64,000 nucleotides of DNA from Vigna angularis (taxonomy: Eukaryota; Streptophyta; Magnoliopsida; Fabales; Fabaceae), in the NCBI RefSeq assembly GCF_016808095.1, contig NC_068975.1, positions 6,687,501 through 6,751,500 of the forward strand. Reading direction: 5' to 3'. Below, in pieces: positions 41,754 to 53,444 of the stretch (the stretch's first letter is position 1; every line of letters starts with the position of its first letter). Position numbers and translations under genes: made by a program. A model generated the notes under the pieces. It searched no databases, was not told the DNA's origin, and was given only the letters and a program-made list of their open reading frames with translations.

Positions 41754-42994
41754 TTAGGAGCTGAGATAGCATTTACTGATGAATGCTATCATATGATTAT
41801 GCTTTTGTGGTTTAAGTTTTCTGAACTTATTTGTTTTTGTTTTTAGATTAGGGTTTGATGTACTCTATTGAAAACCTGGTTTGTTATGATGGTTTGCTAT
41901 TAACTGTGATTGTGTGATAAGTACTGCTTGATGATGCTTATTGATTGATTGATGTTGAGATAGATGTGCACATTAAAATGCTTATACAGGTGATTCACAG
42001 GCTTTGTGAACAAATGCATGATATCATGATTGTGATTGTGAGATTAAGCAGGATGTGTATGTCAAATGTGAATGAGCTTATATGTGAGGTTTTGAGCTCC
42101 AGAGTTTTTGGTATGATTGAATGCTATTACTTTGAAAGCATGAATGATTTTGCCCAGGTTTTCTATGATTGAATCAATTGCTTGTTTTGCATCATGTGAT
42201 CAAGGCCATTTGTTGGAACCCTTTTTATTGGCCAAATTCATAAAGTTAGCCTACTAAAAGAGAACACGTTGTGTTCTATCCTTTGAACCCTTAGCCTTGA
42301 ACATACACTGAAAACCTTTGATTGAAAATCTTTACCTTGAGTTAAGTAGAAGATCTTGTATGGTATTATTAAATGTTCAAGTTTGGGGTTGTTGGGAAAA
42401 CATGAAAAGAAAAGCATTGAGCTAAGAGCTAAAAAGTAAGAATATGCAAAGAGAAAAGAAAAAGAAGTAAAGCTCAATGCAAATGCAAAGGTAAAAGAAA
42501 GTTGGGAATGAATGAGATGATTGTGTTGTTATGATTCTCTTAACTCAAGGATTTTGTGATCCAGAAAAACCAATTTTCTTGTTAGCCCAGCCACATTATA
42601 AGCCATTGAAAAGTCCTTGTGATGATGCATGCTTGTGAATGTTTTTGATTGTGGTAAAATGAAAGGCAAAGTTGATTCATGTGACATTGTGATAGTAGAG
42701 TGAATGAGTGATTACCTCTTATACACTTGTGTGTTGAGTGAAACACTTTACCTAGTGAGGAAATATTCCATAAGCACATGAACATTCATGCTTAATTGAT
42801 TGATCATTCATGAAAAATAACATTTGTTGGAATTTAAATGACTTTGTGAACACTAAAGCATGTGCACATCTTGAATGGACTCTTGGTCATAAGTTTGAGT
42901 GAAGTTGTAATTTATCTTGAAAAAGAGGATTTTTGAATGAGTGAACCATCATATTAATTGGTTGGAGATGGAGTTACATTTTGTTTGCTTGAGG
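41754..42994 (+). other. 3' non-coding part of the nested element
   Basis: About 1.2 kb without open frames of note, in TG-rich low-complexity style. CAAGTTTGGGGTTG occurs at 42378 and again at the end, so the polypurine tract has an internal duplicate. The same region is present, inverted, at 61726-62555. Confidence 0.6.
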
Positions 42995-43021
42995 ACAAGC
43001 AAAGTTCTAAGTTTGGGGTTG
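42995..43021 (+). promoter_or_regulatory. Polypurine-like tract
   Basis: GTTCTAAGTTTGGGGTTG lies immediately before the 3' LTR. It is a mixed G-rich tract rather than a pure purine run, and is conserved in the inverted copy at 61726. Confidence 0.55.
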
Positions 43022-44309
43022 TGATAACAGTTGAAAAACTGTTATTTTCATGCTTAAAATTGATACTAAAAGCAACCTTTAGACTTAGAAACTAGCTTGA
43101 AATCATACTTTTATCCATATTTTCAGAAATAAGAGAGCTGGACAGGTTTATGCTTGATTTCAGTGTTTTTGTGCAGATTTTAAGGTGAATTTAGTGAAAG
43201 AAGTGAAGAATGAGAGAGCGGGAATCAGAAAAGGAATCAAAGAGTGCAAAAAGAGAAGCCGCAACTGCCGCTCAGCGGCAGTTTACCGCTGAGCGGAACT
43301 CAGAAGCTCACGGGAGGACCGCTGAGGGGCAAAATGGCCGCTGAGGGGAAGAACCGAGCTGACGCACTTACCGCTGAGCGGCACTTTAATGGGCTTGGAC
43401 CTAATATTTTGTAATTTACGAATGATATATAAGCTTTAGGGTTTCCTAGGGTTATGCATCTTTGGCAGAAACGAGGCAAACACTCTCTCTTCCACCCCTT
43501 TGAAGGAGGATCTTGGATGCTCAGGCTACCTCTTCACCTTTTTAGGGTTTATTCTTTCATACTTTCATTGTAATTCATCTAGGTTCACCATGAATATGGT
43601 GAACTAAACTTTGTATGTTTGTTGGGGAATCAATGTAATCTCTTGAAGCTCTCATATATGGAATTTATGCTTGCATCTTAATCTAAGATTTATGCTTTCT
43701 TTCATCATTAGTTAGGGTTTTTCCTCTTTGCTTAATGCTTGCATAGTTTAACTCATTCAATGCATGATCATTGGTTTTGTCGATACGGGAACGTACGGGG
43801 AAGTCTAGATCCGGGGAATTTCTCCCAATATTATATTGGTTGTCGTTAAGCTCCTGCACTTATGAACTAATCATTAGGAATGCTAGGAATTGTATGAACT
43901 CGTGATTAGGGAGAAGCCATCTAGAATGGTACTTTAGAGAGTGGCATTAACAATGATGATTTGAATGTTGAATTCCTAAAATGTATGAGAGTGGATGAGA
44001 TGAAATTGACCCCCAACAACATATTTATTCATATATTTCATTGAAAGTGTTTATCTTTTGTCTTTGCCATTGATCAAACTTCATGCATACATGTTTATTT
44101 TGTTTTTCGTCTTGCATATAAAAATCCAAATATTTCGTTTGTAAGTCCTAGCTAATCAACAAATCACATAACTAAACTAGGCCGTGAGTCCTTTGGGAAG
44201 AACGATACTTGGTCTTACCAAGTTTATTACTTGAACGATTCGGTCATACTTGCCGATTGAAAATCAAGTTTGTGACATCATATTTTGGTGCTTACAAATT
44301 TGTCCATCA
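43022..44309 (+). repeat. 3' LTR (1288 bp)
   Basis: The partner of 36937-38242, with the same start and end. It lacks one 18-bp CCGCTGAGCGG-containing unit present in the 5' LTR and is otherwise about 99% identical by eye. Confidence 0.94.
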
Positions 44310-44314
44310 CCTAC

Positions 44315-46526
44315 GGCTGCGGGTTTCTGTAAAACCGAGGTAATATCGTTTGGTTTATTTTTTCCAAAGTGATTTACAGTTCTTAGTCTTCCACCAGAGT
44401 TTTCTCTTTGACCAGCCGTTCTTTCTCTTCGACCAGCCCTTCGATTTCTCTCCGACCAAAGACCAAAGCCAAACGCGAACTGCTCCGTGCATCCACTGCC
44501 GTTTCGATTTTTGTCGCGCGTGGCCTTTGTCGTCTTCTCCGTGCATCCACCGTCGTGCCGCTACAGTTCCACCCGCTCCTTCACCTCCATTGTCTCCGGC
44601 GAAGCGCTATCCAGGTTGGGTTGCTCTATTTCTCTCGCGAACAGTAGGAGTATTCTCTCCAAGCGTTGCTTCTGCCATCGTTCCCGCCTCTCCACCGTCG
44701 CTCCACTACCTTTGCTGCCGTTGTTTGCCGCCACGGTAAGTTCTTTACAATTTCATTTGTCTGTGGTGATTGATATTTGTTTGAATGAAGAAAGGAATGT
44801 CTGTGGTTATTGATATTGGTTTTTTTCCCTGATTTTTTCCCCTTGATTGGAATTAATTTTCCCCTTGATTGTTTGAATGAAGAAAGGAATTAGTGATTCT
44901 GTAATTAGTGCACCAGATTTTCGATCCATGCTTGGCTTATTTCTTATTGTATCGAGACAGTGGTGGTAGTATTTCTTGGCGTGTACGTTGGGTGGTGGAA
45001 GCTGACTATTCACGAAATGGGACCCAAACTTGGAACAACATCAAGTGTTTTTTGTTTGGTGGTGGAAGCTGATGATATCTTTCCTTTGTTTTTTGTTTTT
45101 TTTTACCTGCCTTTGTTGTCAAGACAAAAATGATAAGCTTTGAAATTTGTATTCTTTGTTATTCTCTTTTGTGTATGAGATATCCTTCTGTTTTGGAAAA
45201 TAATACAAAATGTAGCAGGCAAATCATATACAGTGAGAAACCGGATAGAGGAAATTGAATATTCTTCTGTTTTTTCTTCTCACCATTTCCTTTTAAATCA
45301 AGAGTCCCATTTCTTCAACCATTTTAGGGTGTCTCGCATGTGGAACTTGGAATAATGCTTGAGAACCTCACATGCCAACTATCACATAATTCACAAAAAA
45401 TGAAACAAAATGGGACTTACTCTGTACAATTTTAAAAAATAGAACCATATTGGACGAAAATGGAATCAACATTGGCATGCAGATACAGAAAAATAAAAAT
45501 TAATTATTTAGAATACACTATGCAGATATTCTGAATACACTATTTAGAATTTACAAAAATAAAAATATGAATTAAAAATTTAACATTAAATAAAAATAAA
45601 TTAAATAACATATAAGGAAAAAAATACTTTTAAGTCTTAAAGTTATATTTACCAATTCACTTATATGAGTCATTCTAATTACTTCTAATTATAATTAAAT
45701 AAAAAAATATACTCTGAGAGTGGTAAGTGGTTAAGAAAATTAGGTAAAGAAGTAACAGGTTAATTTAAGAGGTTGGAACGAAAATGCACCTTATCAAGAG
45801 AATAAAAGATATGAGAATTTTACTATTTAAATGGGGTAATGCAATTTATAATATGAAAAACTCTGAATTAACTCGTAACTAAATTTAAAATTTTAATAGT
45901 TATGAAAAACATTTCATAGTTGCTTTTAATAGTATTTGATTGATATTTGTCTGTGTTAAATTTTAATAGTCCTTTGCTTTTATTTGATGTTGTATGTAGC
46001 ATATGTAATTATTTGCTTGTTTGGATATATTCTTGTTTTTAATTAGCCTTAGATTCCTGTTTGAGATTCAATACAGAAATTATTTACTATCTCCAGATTT
46101 TTATAAACAAATATACTTTTTAAAAATGAATACAAAGGAGATGGTAATAATAATTTATAAGAATTGAATCTTGAATTGTCCGACTGGACAGTTTAAGAAG
46201 AGTAATAACTTTTTATAGTTTATTATAACATATCAATTTTAATATATATGTCTAAATTCATGAAAATTTACTGTTGTGTTTTGTATTGATCTTCGGGTGC
46301 ATATTTGATTGTGATTTATAATCACTTTTATTTCGTGTAACCTGAAGACCAATGCGAAATGCTGGCAAAATTTCGTGAAATTTAAGATATGTTGTTTAAA
46401 ATTGATATGTTTAATAAACTAAAAAAAGTGAATCTTCTTGAATGGGATAGGGTCACACCTTGAATACAAACACGATCAAAGTGATCATTCAAGATTATTG
46501 AAATTGTGTAAACAATTTCAGTAAAC
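44315..46526 (+). other. CACTA leader exon and intron
   Basis: A last CCGAGG repeat at 44334 is followed by a pyrimidine-rich, GC-richer stretch (44400-44730) that ends GCCGCCACG-GTAAGTTC, a good splice donor. It contains open frames of about 80-130 codons in several registers, more likely untranslated leader than protein. From 44740 to 46526 the DNA is AT-rich and looks like an intron running to the transposase start. Confidence 0.55.
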
Positions 46527-49500
46527 ATGCGTACGGATAGAGGGTGGATTAATTTACCACGCATCAGCACTGAGTACGAGAGAGGGGTAGAACACTTTAT
46601 AGAGTTTGCGCAACGTAATGCGAGTAGAAGTGGTGATGATGAAGTCAAGTTCAGATGTCCCTGTGTGAACTGTTTGAATGGGAGGAAGTTGAACGCAACT
46701 GATATTAGGGAACATCTTATCTGTGATGGTTTCATACGAAGTTATACAACATGGATATGGCACGGCGAATTAACAGACTTTCCAACTGTCTCTCCAATTG
46801 GAAATGTTTATGATTTCACAATGGATATGGAAGATCAAGCAGAAGAAGACAACTTAGAGGACATGATCCGCGATGTTGGCGCAGAAGCTTTTGCCCAAGC
46901 GCATGTGTATGAAACGATGTCCACTGATGCGAAGACTCCTCTATATGCGGGTTCAACTAAGTTCACACGGTTGTTAGCGGTGTTAAGGCTCATGAATTTA
47001 AAGGCGAGCAATGGATGGAGTGATAAGAGTTTTACAGAATTGTTGTCGTTGTTGAATGAAATGCTGCCAGATGGAAATACGTTACCCAATCGTAATTATG
47101 ATGCAAAAAAAATTCTTTGTCCGATGGGTATGGAATATAAACGGATACATGCATGTCCGAATGATTGCATATTATATAGGAATGAGAATGAAGTTTTGAT
47201 AGAGTGTCCAAAATGTGGGTTATCACGATACAAGTCAATAAACAACGGTGAAGATGGTGGTCACACAGAAAAGAATGGTTCTGCTTTGAAAGTAGTTTGG
47301 TACCTTCCACTAGTTGCCAGACTTCAGCGTTTGTTCGCGAATCCCAAAGACGCTAAAAACTTAAGATGGCATGCAGATGAGAGAACAACTGATGGGCTGC
47401 TTCGTCATCCAGCTGATTCAAAGCAATGGAAAATTATTGATCAAGAATTCCCCCAATTTGGTGAAGAATGTAGAAATCTAAGGTTTGGCTTAGCTACTGA
47501 TGGAATGAATCCATTTGGTAATTTAAGTACCAATCACAATTGTTGGCCCGTTATACTGATAATTTACAACTTATCTCCTGGATTGTGCATGAAAAGAAAG
47601 TACATGATGTTGTCAATGTTGATATCTGGTCCAAAGCAGCCTGGAAATGACATCGATGTTTATCTAAGGCCACTAGTTGAAGACTTGAAGTTGTTGTGGG
47701 TTGATGGGGTTGAAATATTTGATTCCTTTGCTTCAGAAACTTTCATGATGCATGCCATGTTATTTTTCACCATTAATGACTTCCCAGCTTACGGTAATTT
47801 GTCAGGGTACAGTGTGAAAGGTCATAAAGCATGTCCTATATGTGAAGAAAACACTGCAGCTCAACAATTAAAACACGGAAGAAAGACAGTGTATATGCGT
47901 CATCGACGATTTTTACAATCTAATCATCCATATCGAAGGTTAAAGAAAGCATTCAATGGAGAACAGGAGAAAGACAATGCACCCATTCCACTTACTGGAC
48001 TTGAAGTTACTGAGAAAGTTAATAGAGTACATCATATATTTGGGAAAACGTCGAAGAAGTCTTCTGTAACGACCCCTTGGAAGAAGAAATCAATATTCTT
48101 TGATCTTCTATATTGGTCAAAGTTAGATGTTAGACATTGCATAGATGTCATGCATGTTGAGAAAAATGTGTGTGATAGCTTGATTGGTACACTACTAAAC
48201 ATCCAGGGAAAAACAAAAGATGGAGTGAATGCGCGTTTGGATTTGGTTGACATGAAGATCCGAGAAGAGTTGGCACCAAGAGAGATTGGTAAACGTACTT
48301 ATTTGCCCCCTGCATGTTACACAATGTCCAAACAAGAGAAAATAAGTTTTTGTCTTTGTTTAAAGAGTATGAAGGTACCACAAGGATACTTTTCAAATAT
48401 CAAGAGCTTAGTGTCAATGCAGGACTTAAAGCTTGTTGGACTGAAGTCTCACGATTGCCACGTCTTGATGCAACAGTTGTTACCAGTGGCAATTCGTGGA
48501 ATTTTTCCCAAAAAAGTTAGGCTGACCATAACTCGATTGTGCTCATTTTTCTCGTCAATTTGTAGTAAAGTCATCGATCCTACAAAGTTAGATGAACTTC
48601 AAAGCGAAATTATCATCATCTTATGTCAACTAGAAATGTTTTTCCCTCCATCCGTTTTTGACATCATGGTGCATTTACTTGTTCAATTGGTCAGAGAAAT
48701 AAAGTTGTGTGGACCAGTATACTTAAGATGGATGTACCCTATTGAGCGTTATATGAAGATTTTGAAAGGGTACGTCAAAAATCAATATCGTCCAGAAGGT
48801 TCAATGATTGAAAGATATATTGCTGAAGAAAGTATTGAGTTTTTGGTCTAAGTATATGACTAAAGCAAATCCGATAGGAGTCCGTCGGACATCATGGTTG
48901 AGTAGATATTCTACAAGTAAAAGCATCCGAGGTGTGAATGTGGTGACGAAAAGTCGTGAAGAATTGATGCAAGCACATCTGTACATATTAAACAACACAG
49001 ATGAAGTGATCCCATTTTTGGAAGCACACAAAGCCGTTGTAAAGGACAACTATCCACGACAATTAGAGAAATGGCAGTTGATGGAGCATAACAGAACATT
49101 CTTGTCCTGGTTCAAATCTGAAGTTTTGAAAGAATCACGATCCTCTGAGACTTTGTTGTGGTTAGCAAATGGCTTGAAGTTTGATGTTGTATGTTGTACA
49201 GGCTACGAAATTAATAATTGCACATTCTATACAAAGACTTTGGATGATAAAAGCACAGTACAAAATAGTGGCATCAGTCTAGAAGCTGAGTCGCTACAGT
49301 TTTCCACATCCAAAGATCAAAATCCTATAGTTGGATCCATGAGATACTATGGTAGAATTGAAGAGATATTTGAAGTTGATTACACTAAGTTTTTCGTTGC
49401 ACTCTTCAAATGTAAGTGGGTAGACAATAAGAGTGGTGTCAAAATAGATGAATCTGGTATGACACTTGTTGATTTTCGAAAGGTTGGTTATAGAGACGAA

Positions 49501-49818
49501 CCGTTCATCATGGCATATCAAGCAAGTCAGGTTTTTTATGTCAAAGATCCTGCGTCTGACCATTGGTATGTTGCTCTCCAAGGAAAAAGGCAAATTGAAG
49601 ATAAAGAAGAGAATCTAAGTAATCTTCATATCGCTGACAGCCATCCATTTAAAACGACAATAAATTTGGATGACGACCCTCTAATTGATGATATACAAGC
49701 AATACGAGAAGATCACAATGAGGGAATATATATACGATCAATCCATATGATTATGTATGAATTTCATGTTTGTGTAAATATTTATGGCTTTTGTTTTATA
49801 ATATATGTTATTTTATAA
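46527..49818 (+). pseudogene. TNP2-type CACTA transposase, frameshifted
   Basis: The protein starts MRTDRGWINLPRISTEYERG with a transposase-associated zinc domain (residues about 1-85, FRCPCVNCLNGRKL). The tnp2 transposase domain spans about 190-500: CPMGMEYKRIHACPNDCIL, ECPKCGLSRYK, WHADERTTDGLLRHPADS, FGLATDGMNPFGNL with the expected catalytic Asp, LISGPKQPGNDIDVYLRPL, KGHKACPICEENT. LDVRHCIDVMHVEKNVCDSL and a DUF4218 region follow (to 775). At 48838-48842 one extra T in a TTTTT run shifts the frame; the next frame continues with SKYMTKANPIGVRR and a DUF4216 region (CKWVDNKSG, VFYVKDPASDHWYVALQGK). In active elements this protein cuts CACTA ends. Here the shift removes the C-terminal 300 residues; the core domain itself is intact. 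Confidence 0.93.
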
Positions 49819-49856
49819 GTGCTTTATTTATATTTCATCTTGTTTATTGTGACAGA

Positions 49857-52569
49857 TATATGGTTGAGTCACCTCATTCGTCAGGCGATGAAGTCCCCAC
49901 CACTTCTACACGAACCAGAGGAGCAACGAGGTTACGACAGCTTATACTTAGAAGAAATGCAGGTGAGAGGACACCTGTCATTATTGACGTGGTCACTGGA
50001 GTTGCATCTGGCCCAAATGCAGATGTATTTAGGTCTTACCTTGGAGTACTAGCACGTGATCGTATATCTATACTTACTCCATCCTTTGACCATGTTTCTG
50101 AGGCTGATCGGAATCTCATCTAGCAAGATCTATTAGTAAGTTAAGCAATATTGCTCCAAATTCTATATTCATTATATTGATAAATCCAAATTGATATAAG
50201 ATTATTACTTTCTTTGTTGCAGATAACATTTGATATGCCAAACGTCGAGAGCTTAAGGAATAAGTGTTTATCTGCAATTGCAGAAAGATTTCGAGGGTTT
50301 AAGAAAAAATTAACGTCTAGATATATATTTGGACCAAAAAGTAATGAAAATCCATGTTCCAAATATTCAGCAATTGACGAAGATACATGGCGTCAGTTTG
50401 TAGAGCTTCGTTCATCCGAGGCGTGGCAAGTAAGTGCAGTAAAATCATTCAATTCATCATTCATAATAAACTACCATGACAATTGTTTCATTTTGTCACA
50501 GGAAAAAAGGTCAAAAGCATAGGGACTAAGCGCTCAAAATAAAAATCCACACCTATTGTCTCGTGGTGGATATAGGAAGCTTCAAGAAAAAATAATGAAG
50601 CAGAAGTCAGAGAGTAGACTTCCACTTTCTGATGGTGGTGACCCTCCTCCTCCTCCTTCACCACCATCTCGGCACGAGATGTGGAAGTTAGCCCGTATAA
50701 GACCATCAGGCTCCTACACTTCTGAGTCTGCCAAAGAAATATCTGAAAGAATTGTATGTCATTTCTTATATTTTTAAATTAATTTTGTTATATATATTAC
50801 ATAGATCTTTCAAATGATTTTGAACTTTTGTTATGTGACAGGACTCCTTGGTTGAGCAGAGCTCCCAAGGTCAATTCACACAAGAAGGTCGTCAAGATAT
50901 TCTTGCCACAGCTATTGGACGACCTGAGCACCCAGGACGGGTGCGTGGTGCTGGGACTGGCATAGGCATACGACAGTTTTTTGGGTCTTTCTCACGTCCA
51001 TATTCATACGAAAAGATGAAGGAGGAAATAAGAAAAGAGATGACGCAGGAGATCACAAAGAAGGTTCGAGCAGAGTTGTATGATGAAGTTGCTGAAATGG
51101 TTGCGCACCAATTCCAGCAGCGATATGAGGATTATGGCAATCGTCCTCCACCATCTCCTGTAGCGGAACATGTTGTGCCCCCTACAGGTAAACATATTCA
51201 TTTTTGGTTACTAATTTACTTTTTGCATAACCTAACATTTAATTTGACAAGTAGAAGCGGTAAAGGAAGTTGTTCAGCTGCCGGTGCCCCAGGGGACGAC
51301 ATGGATGAAACTCGTCCATATCAGTTATATATTCTTTCTGATACTGGGACCATGCTAGTGGCTCGTGGTACAGTTTATGAGACAGCCACTGTAGTGCATG
51401 GTGTACAACTTTCAGAAGATGAGTTCAAGGTCACGGTGGATGAAGTTGTCATAGCGGATGCTATTCTTCCTGTGCCTACAGATGAGTTCTTCACTGTGGA
51501 AGAAGCATTTAAGTCCTTTGTCGCCTGGCCTAGACATTTGGTTGGTGATGTATCTAATCTCCCGGTAAACACTCGTACTATATACTTCTTAATTTTAATA
51601 TTTACTTCTAATTGACGTTATAACATAACCATTTTTGCATTTAACAGCAGATAGGTCAAGAGGGAAGTCCTCCCCTGAAGAAGACTCATTTAATATTTAC
51701 TTATATCAGATTATTTCTTCATTTTAGGTATATGTTTGATGTTAGTAACAAGAAGGGGTTCAACGATGTATATGGGTTCATTGACCCCTCTATGACTCAT
51801 GAAAGAAATAATTTGATGATATCCAAACATACATCACCACCTGCTTTGGAATGGGGAAGGAGATATATTTTCTCCCTTATATACATGGGTAAGTGAAGTT
51901 TGTTAACTTTAAAGTTTCATTTATTAATTTCAATATATGATAATGAAGTTATTACCAATTTCAGGTGTCATTGACAGCTACTTGTGATCTCCATACCGGA
52001 GAACACTGTTGTCTGGTTTTGTTCATTGCACAAGTCTCCGCCCAGCCCTCTTAGACATATAGTAGATTGGTAAGAACCTCAAGGTTTCAACTTTCTTTGT
52101 TGTATAAATGTATGCTAAAGCCATTTTTTTTAATAGTTCGCTTGCAACACACATGATGTTATCTGGGAGATCTACTGCTACAGCTAAAAAGCTTGCATGG
52201 GTTGCCCTTAAGGTTTGGTATTTTAGTTCATACTTTGTTACATTTGGTTCCATTCAAATGATGTTATTTAACATTTTATAATTATGATGATATATTGTAG
52301 TGTAATAGACAAACGGGGTCATATGAATGTGGTTACTACGTTTGGATGATGACCATTATTCGTGCACATTACACTACTGGATGGGAAACAGTAATATTTA
52401 GGTTTGAATTTTATTTTCTCTAGAATTTAGATTTCATATACACTAATTGAAATCATTGTGTTTTATGTAGAGATTCAATAGGACTGCTCCAATTCCAGAG
52501 AAGTCACTTCAACTTGTGAGGAAAACACTGGCTAAATATGTAATTCATTTATATAATAGTATGTGGTAG
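49857..52569 (+). pseudogene. CACTA second gene: Transposase_24, DUF8039 and Ulp1-like (C48) protease
   Basis: A multi-exon gene read through plausible splice sites. Exons 1-3 hold the Ptta/En/Spm Transposase_24 region (GATRLRQLILRRNAGERTP, ITFDMPNVESLRNKCLSAIA, SRGGYRKLQEKIMKQK, KLARIRPSGSYTSE). The next exon (50842-51187) has GIRQFFGSFSRPYSYEKMK and a coiled coil; 51250-51563 is a DUF8039-like region (YILSDTGTMLVARGTVYET). The last exons form a cysteine protease of the Ulp1/SENP fold: FIDPSMTHERNN, the His block at 51969, and CNRQTGSYECGYYVW with the catalytic Cys (52295-52339). Three nonsense codons are seen: TAG 50121, TAG 50520, and TGA 51972 directly after the His codon. The first two interrupt the DNA-binding part, the third the protease. 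Confidence 0.82.
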
Positions 52570-52859
52570 ATATTAGGATATAGTAAGTTCTAAGTTTATG
52601 TTTCTAAGTTGATTTATGTTTTTCTACATTATTATTAGTTTAACTTTGTACATTACATTCATTTATGCTTCAAACTTGATTTATGATTACATTGGTTGAT
52701 TTATGATTCTAAGAAGTTGATTTATGATTATATTTAACGTGTTTTATTATAATTTTCATTCAAAATATACGTTTATGGATTTTTCTGGACTGTTCTGGTT
52801 GTAAATATATATGCAGGTCTGTTTCTGTACTGGGGAATGTAGCAGAAACAGACCTCCTT
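52570..52859 (+). other. CACTA 3' untranslated region
   Basis: AT-rich with repeated GATTTATGATT words. A hairpin AGGTCTGTTTCTG...CAGAAACAGACCT spans 52815-52855 and is conserved in the reverse CACTA copy at about 16620-16665. Confidence 0.6.
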
Positions 52860-53444
52860 TTTTAAAAAAAACAAGGGAATATGCCTCGGTTAAGGTCATA
52901 CTCGAGGTAGAATACCCCCCCTTTAGCCTCAGTTAACGTCAAAACCCGATGCAGAAAGACTGACAGAATAAAAAAAAAACAAAAATCGGGTCTACTGCTT
53001 CGGTTAGGGCTAGAACCGAGGCAGTAGAGGGTGGCTTTATGCCTCGGTTTCGGAGGAACCGAGGCAGTATGTCCTGCGAAAAAAAATAAAAAAAAAAACA
53101 AAAAGTTTACTGCTTCGGGTACGAAACAACCGAGGCCGTACCGCAACTAAAATCGGGTCTACTGCTTCGGGTATGGCTAGAACCGAGACAGTAAAGGGTG
53201 GCTTTATGCCTCGGTTCAGGCGGAACCGAGGCAGTATGTCCTGCGAAAAAAAATAAAAAAAAGAACAAAAAGTTTACTGCTTCGGGTACGAAAGAACCGA
53301 GGCCGTATTGCAACTAAATATGCCTCGGTTCAGACCCAAGGTCAAAAGGGGAAGACTTATTGCCTCACCTGCATATGCCTCGGTTGTAGAACCGGTGCCT
53401 ATAAGCAAATCTAATCGGTGCCATTTCCCTTCATTGTACTAGTG
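52860..53444. repeat. 3' subterminal repeat region of the CACTA
   Basis: About twenty CCTCGGTT/AACCGAGG units in inverted pairs. A 167-bp block (ATCGGGTCTACTGCTTCGG at 52985 and 53152) is tandemly duplicated with few differences. Minus-strand frames at 52862-53313 exist only because of this repetition. The region ends TACTAGTG. Confidence 0.88.

Larger units (their letters stand above)
36937..44309 (+). mobile_element. Very young non-autonomous LTR retrotransposon nested in the CACTA
   Basis: 7373 bp with TG...CA LTRs and a perfect 5-bp duplication CCTAC (36932-36936 and 44310-44314). A tRNA-Asp-like primer-binding site follows the left LTR. The interior has an Athila-type gag remnant (38512-39390) and a putative plant transposon protein gene (40518-41753), but no protease, RT, RNase H or integrase. 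The LTRs differ by about nine substitutions and one 18-bp indel by eye, so it inserted recently. Gag tail and tRNA-Asp site point to Athila/Tat-type Ty3 elements as the likely helper. Confidence 0.92.
36249..53444 (+). mobile_element. 17.2-kb CACTA (En/Spm) transposon with nested LTR element
   Basis: The left end CACTAGTAAAAATATGGG and right end CATTGTACTAGTG form short inverted termini, flanked by the 3-bp duplication AAT (36246-36248 and 53445-53447). Subterminal regions are packed with CCTCGGTT/AACCGAGG. Inside are a TNP2-type transposase gene (46527-49818) and a second gene of Transposase_24/DUF8039/Ulp1 type (49857-52569), both in the usual order and orientation for plant CACTA elements. 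Without the nested 7.4-kb retrotransposon the element is about 9.8 kb. Both genes carry inactivating changes, so it is now probably immobile unless helped. Confidence 0.93.

Noticed and set aside
44350..44813. Overlapping frames in the CACTA leader
   Set aside because: Three plus registers and one minus register are open in a pyrimidine-rich stretch ending at a splice donor; more likely an untranslated leader.
52862..53313. Two similar minus frames near the CACTA right end
   Set aside because: Shadows of the duplicated 167-bp subterminal repeat.
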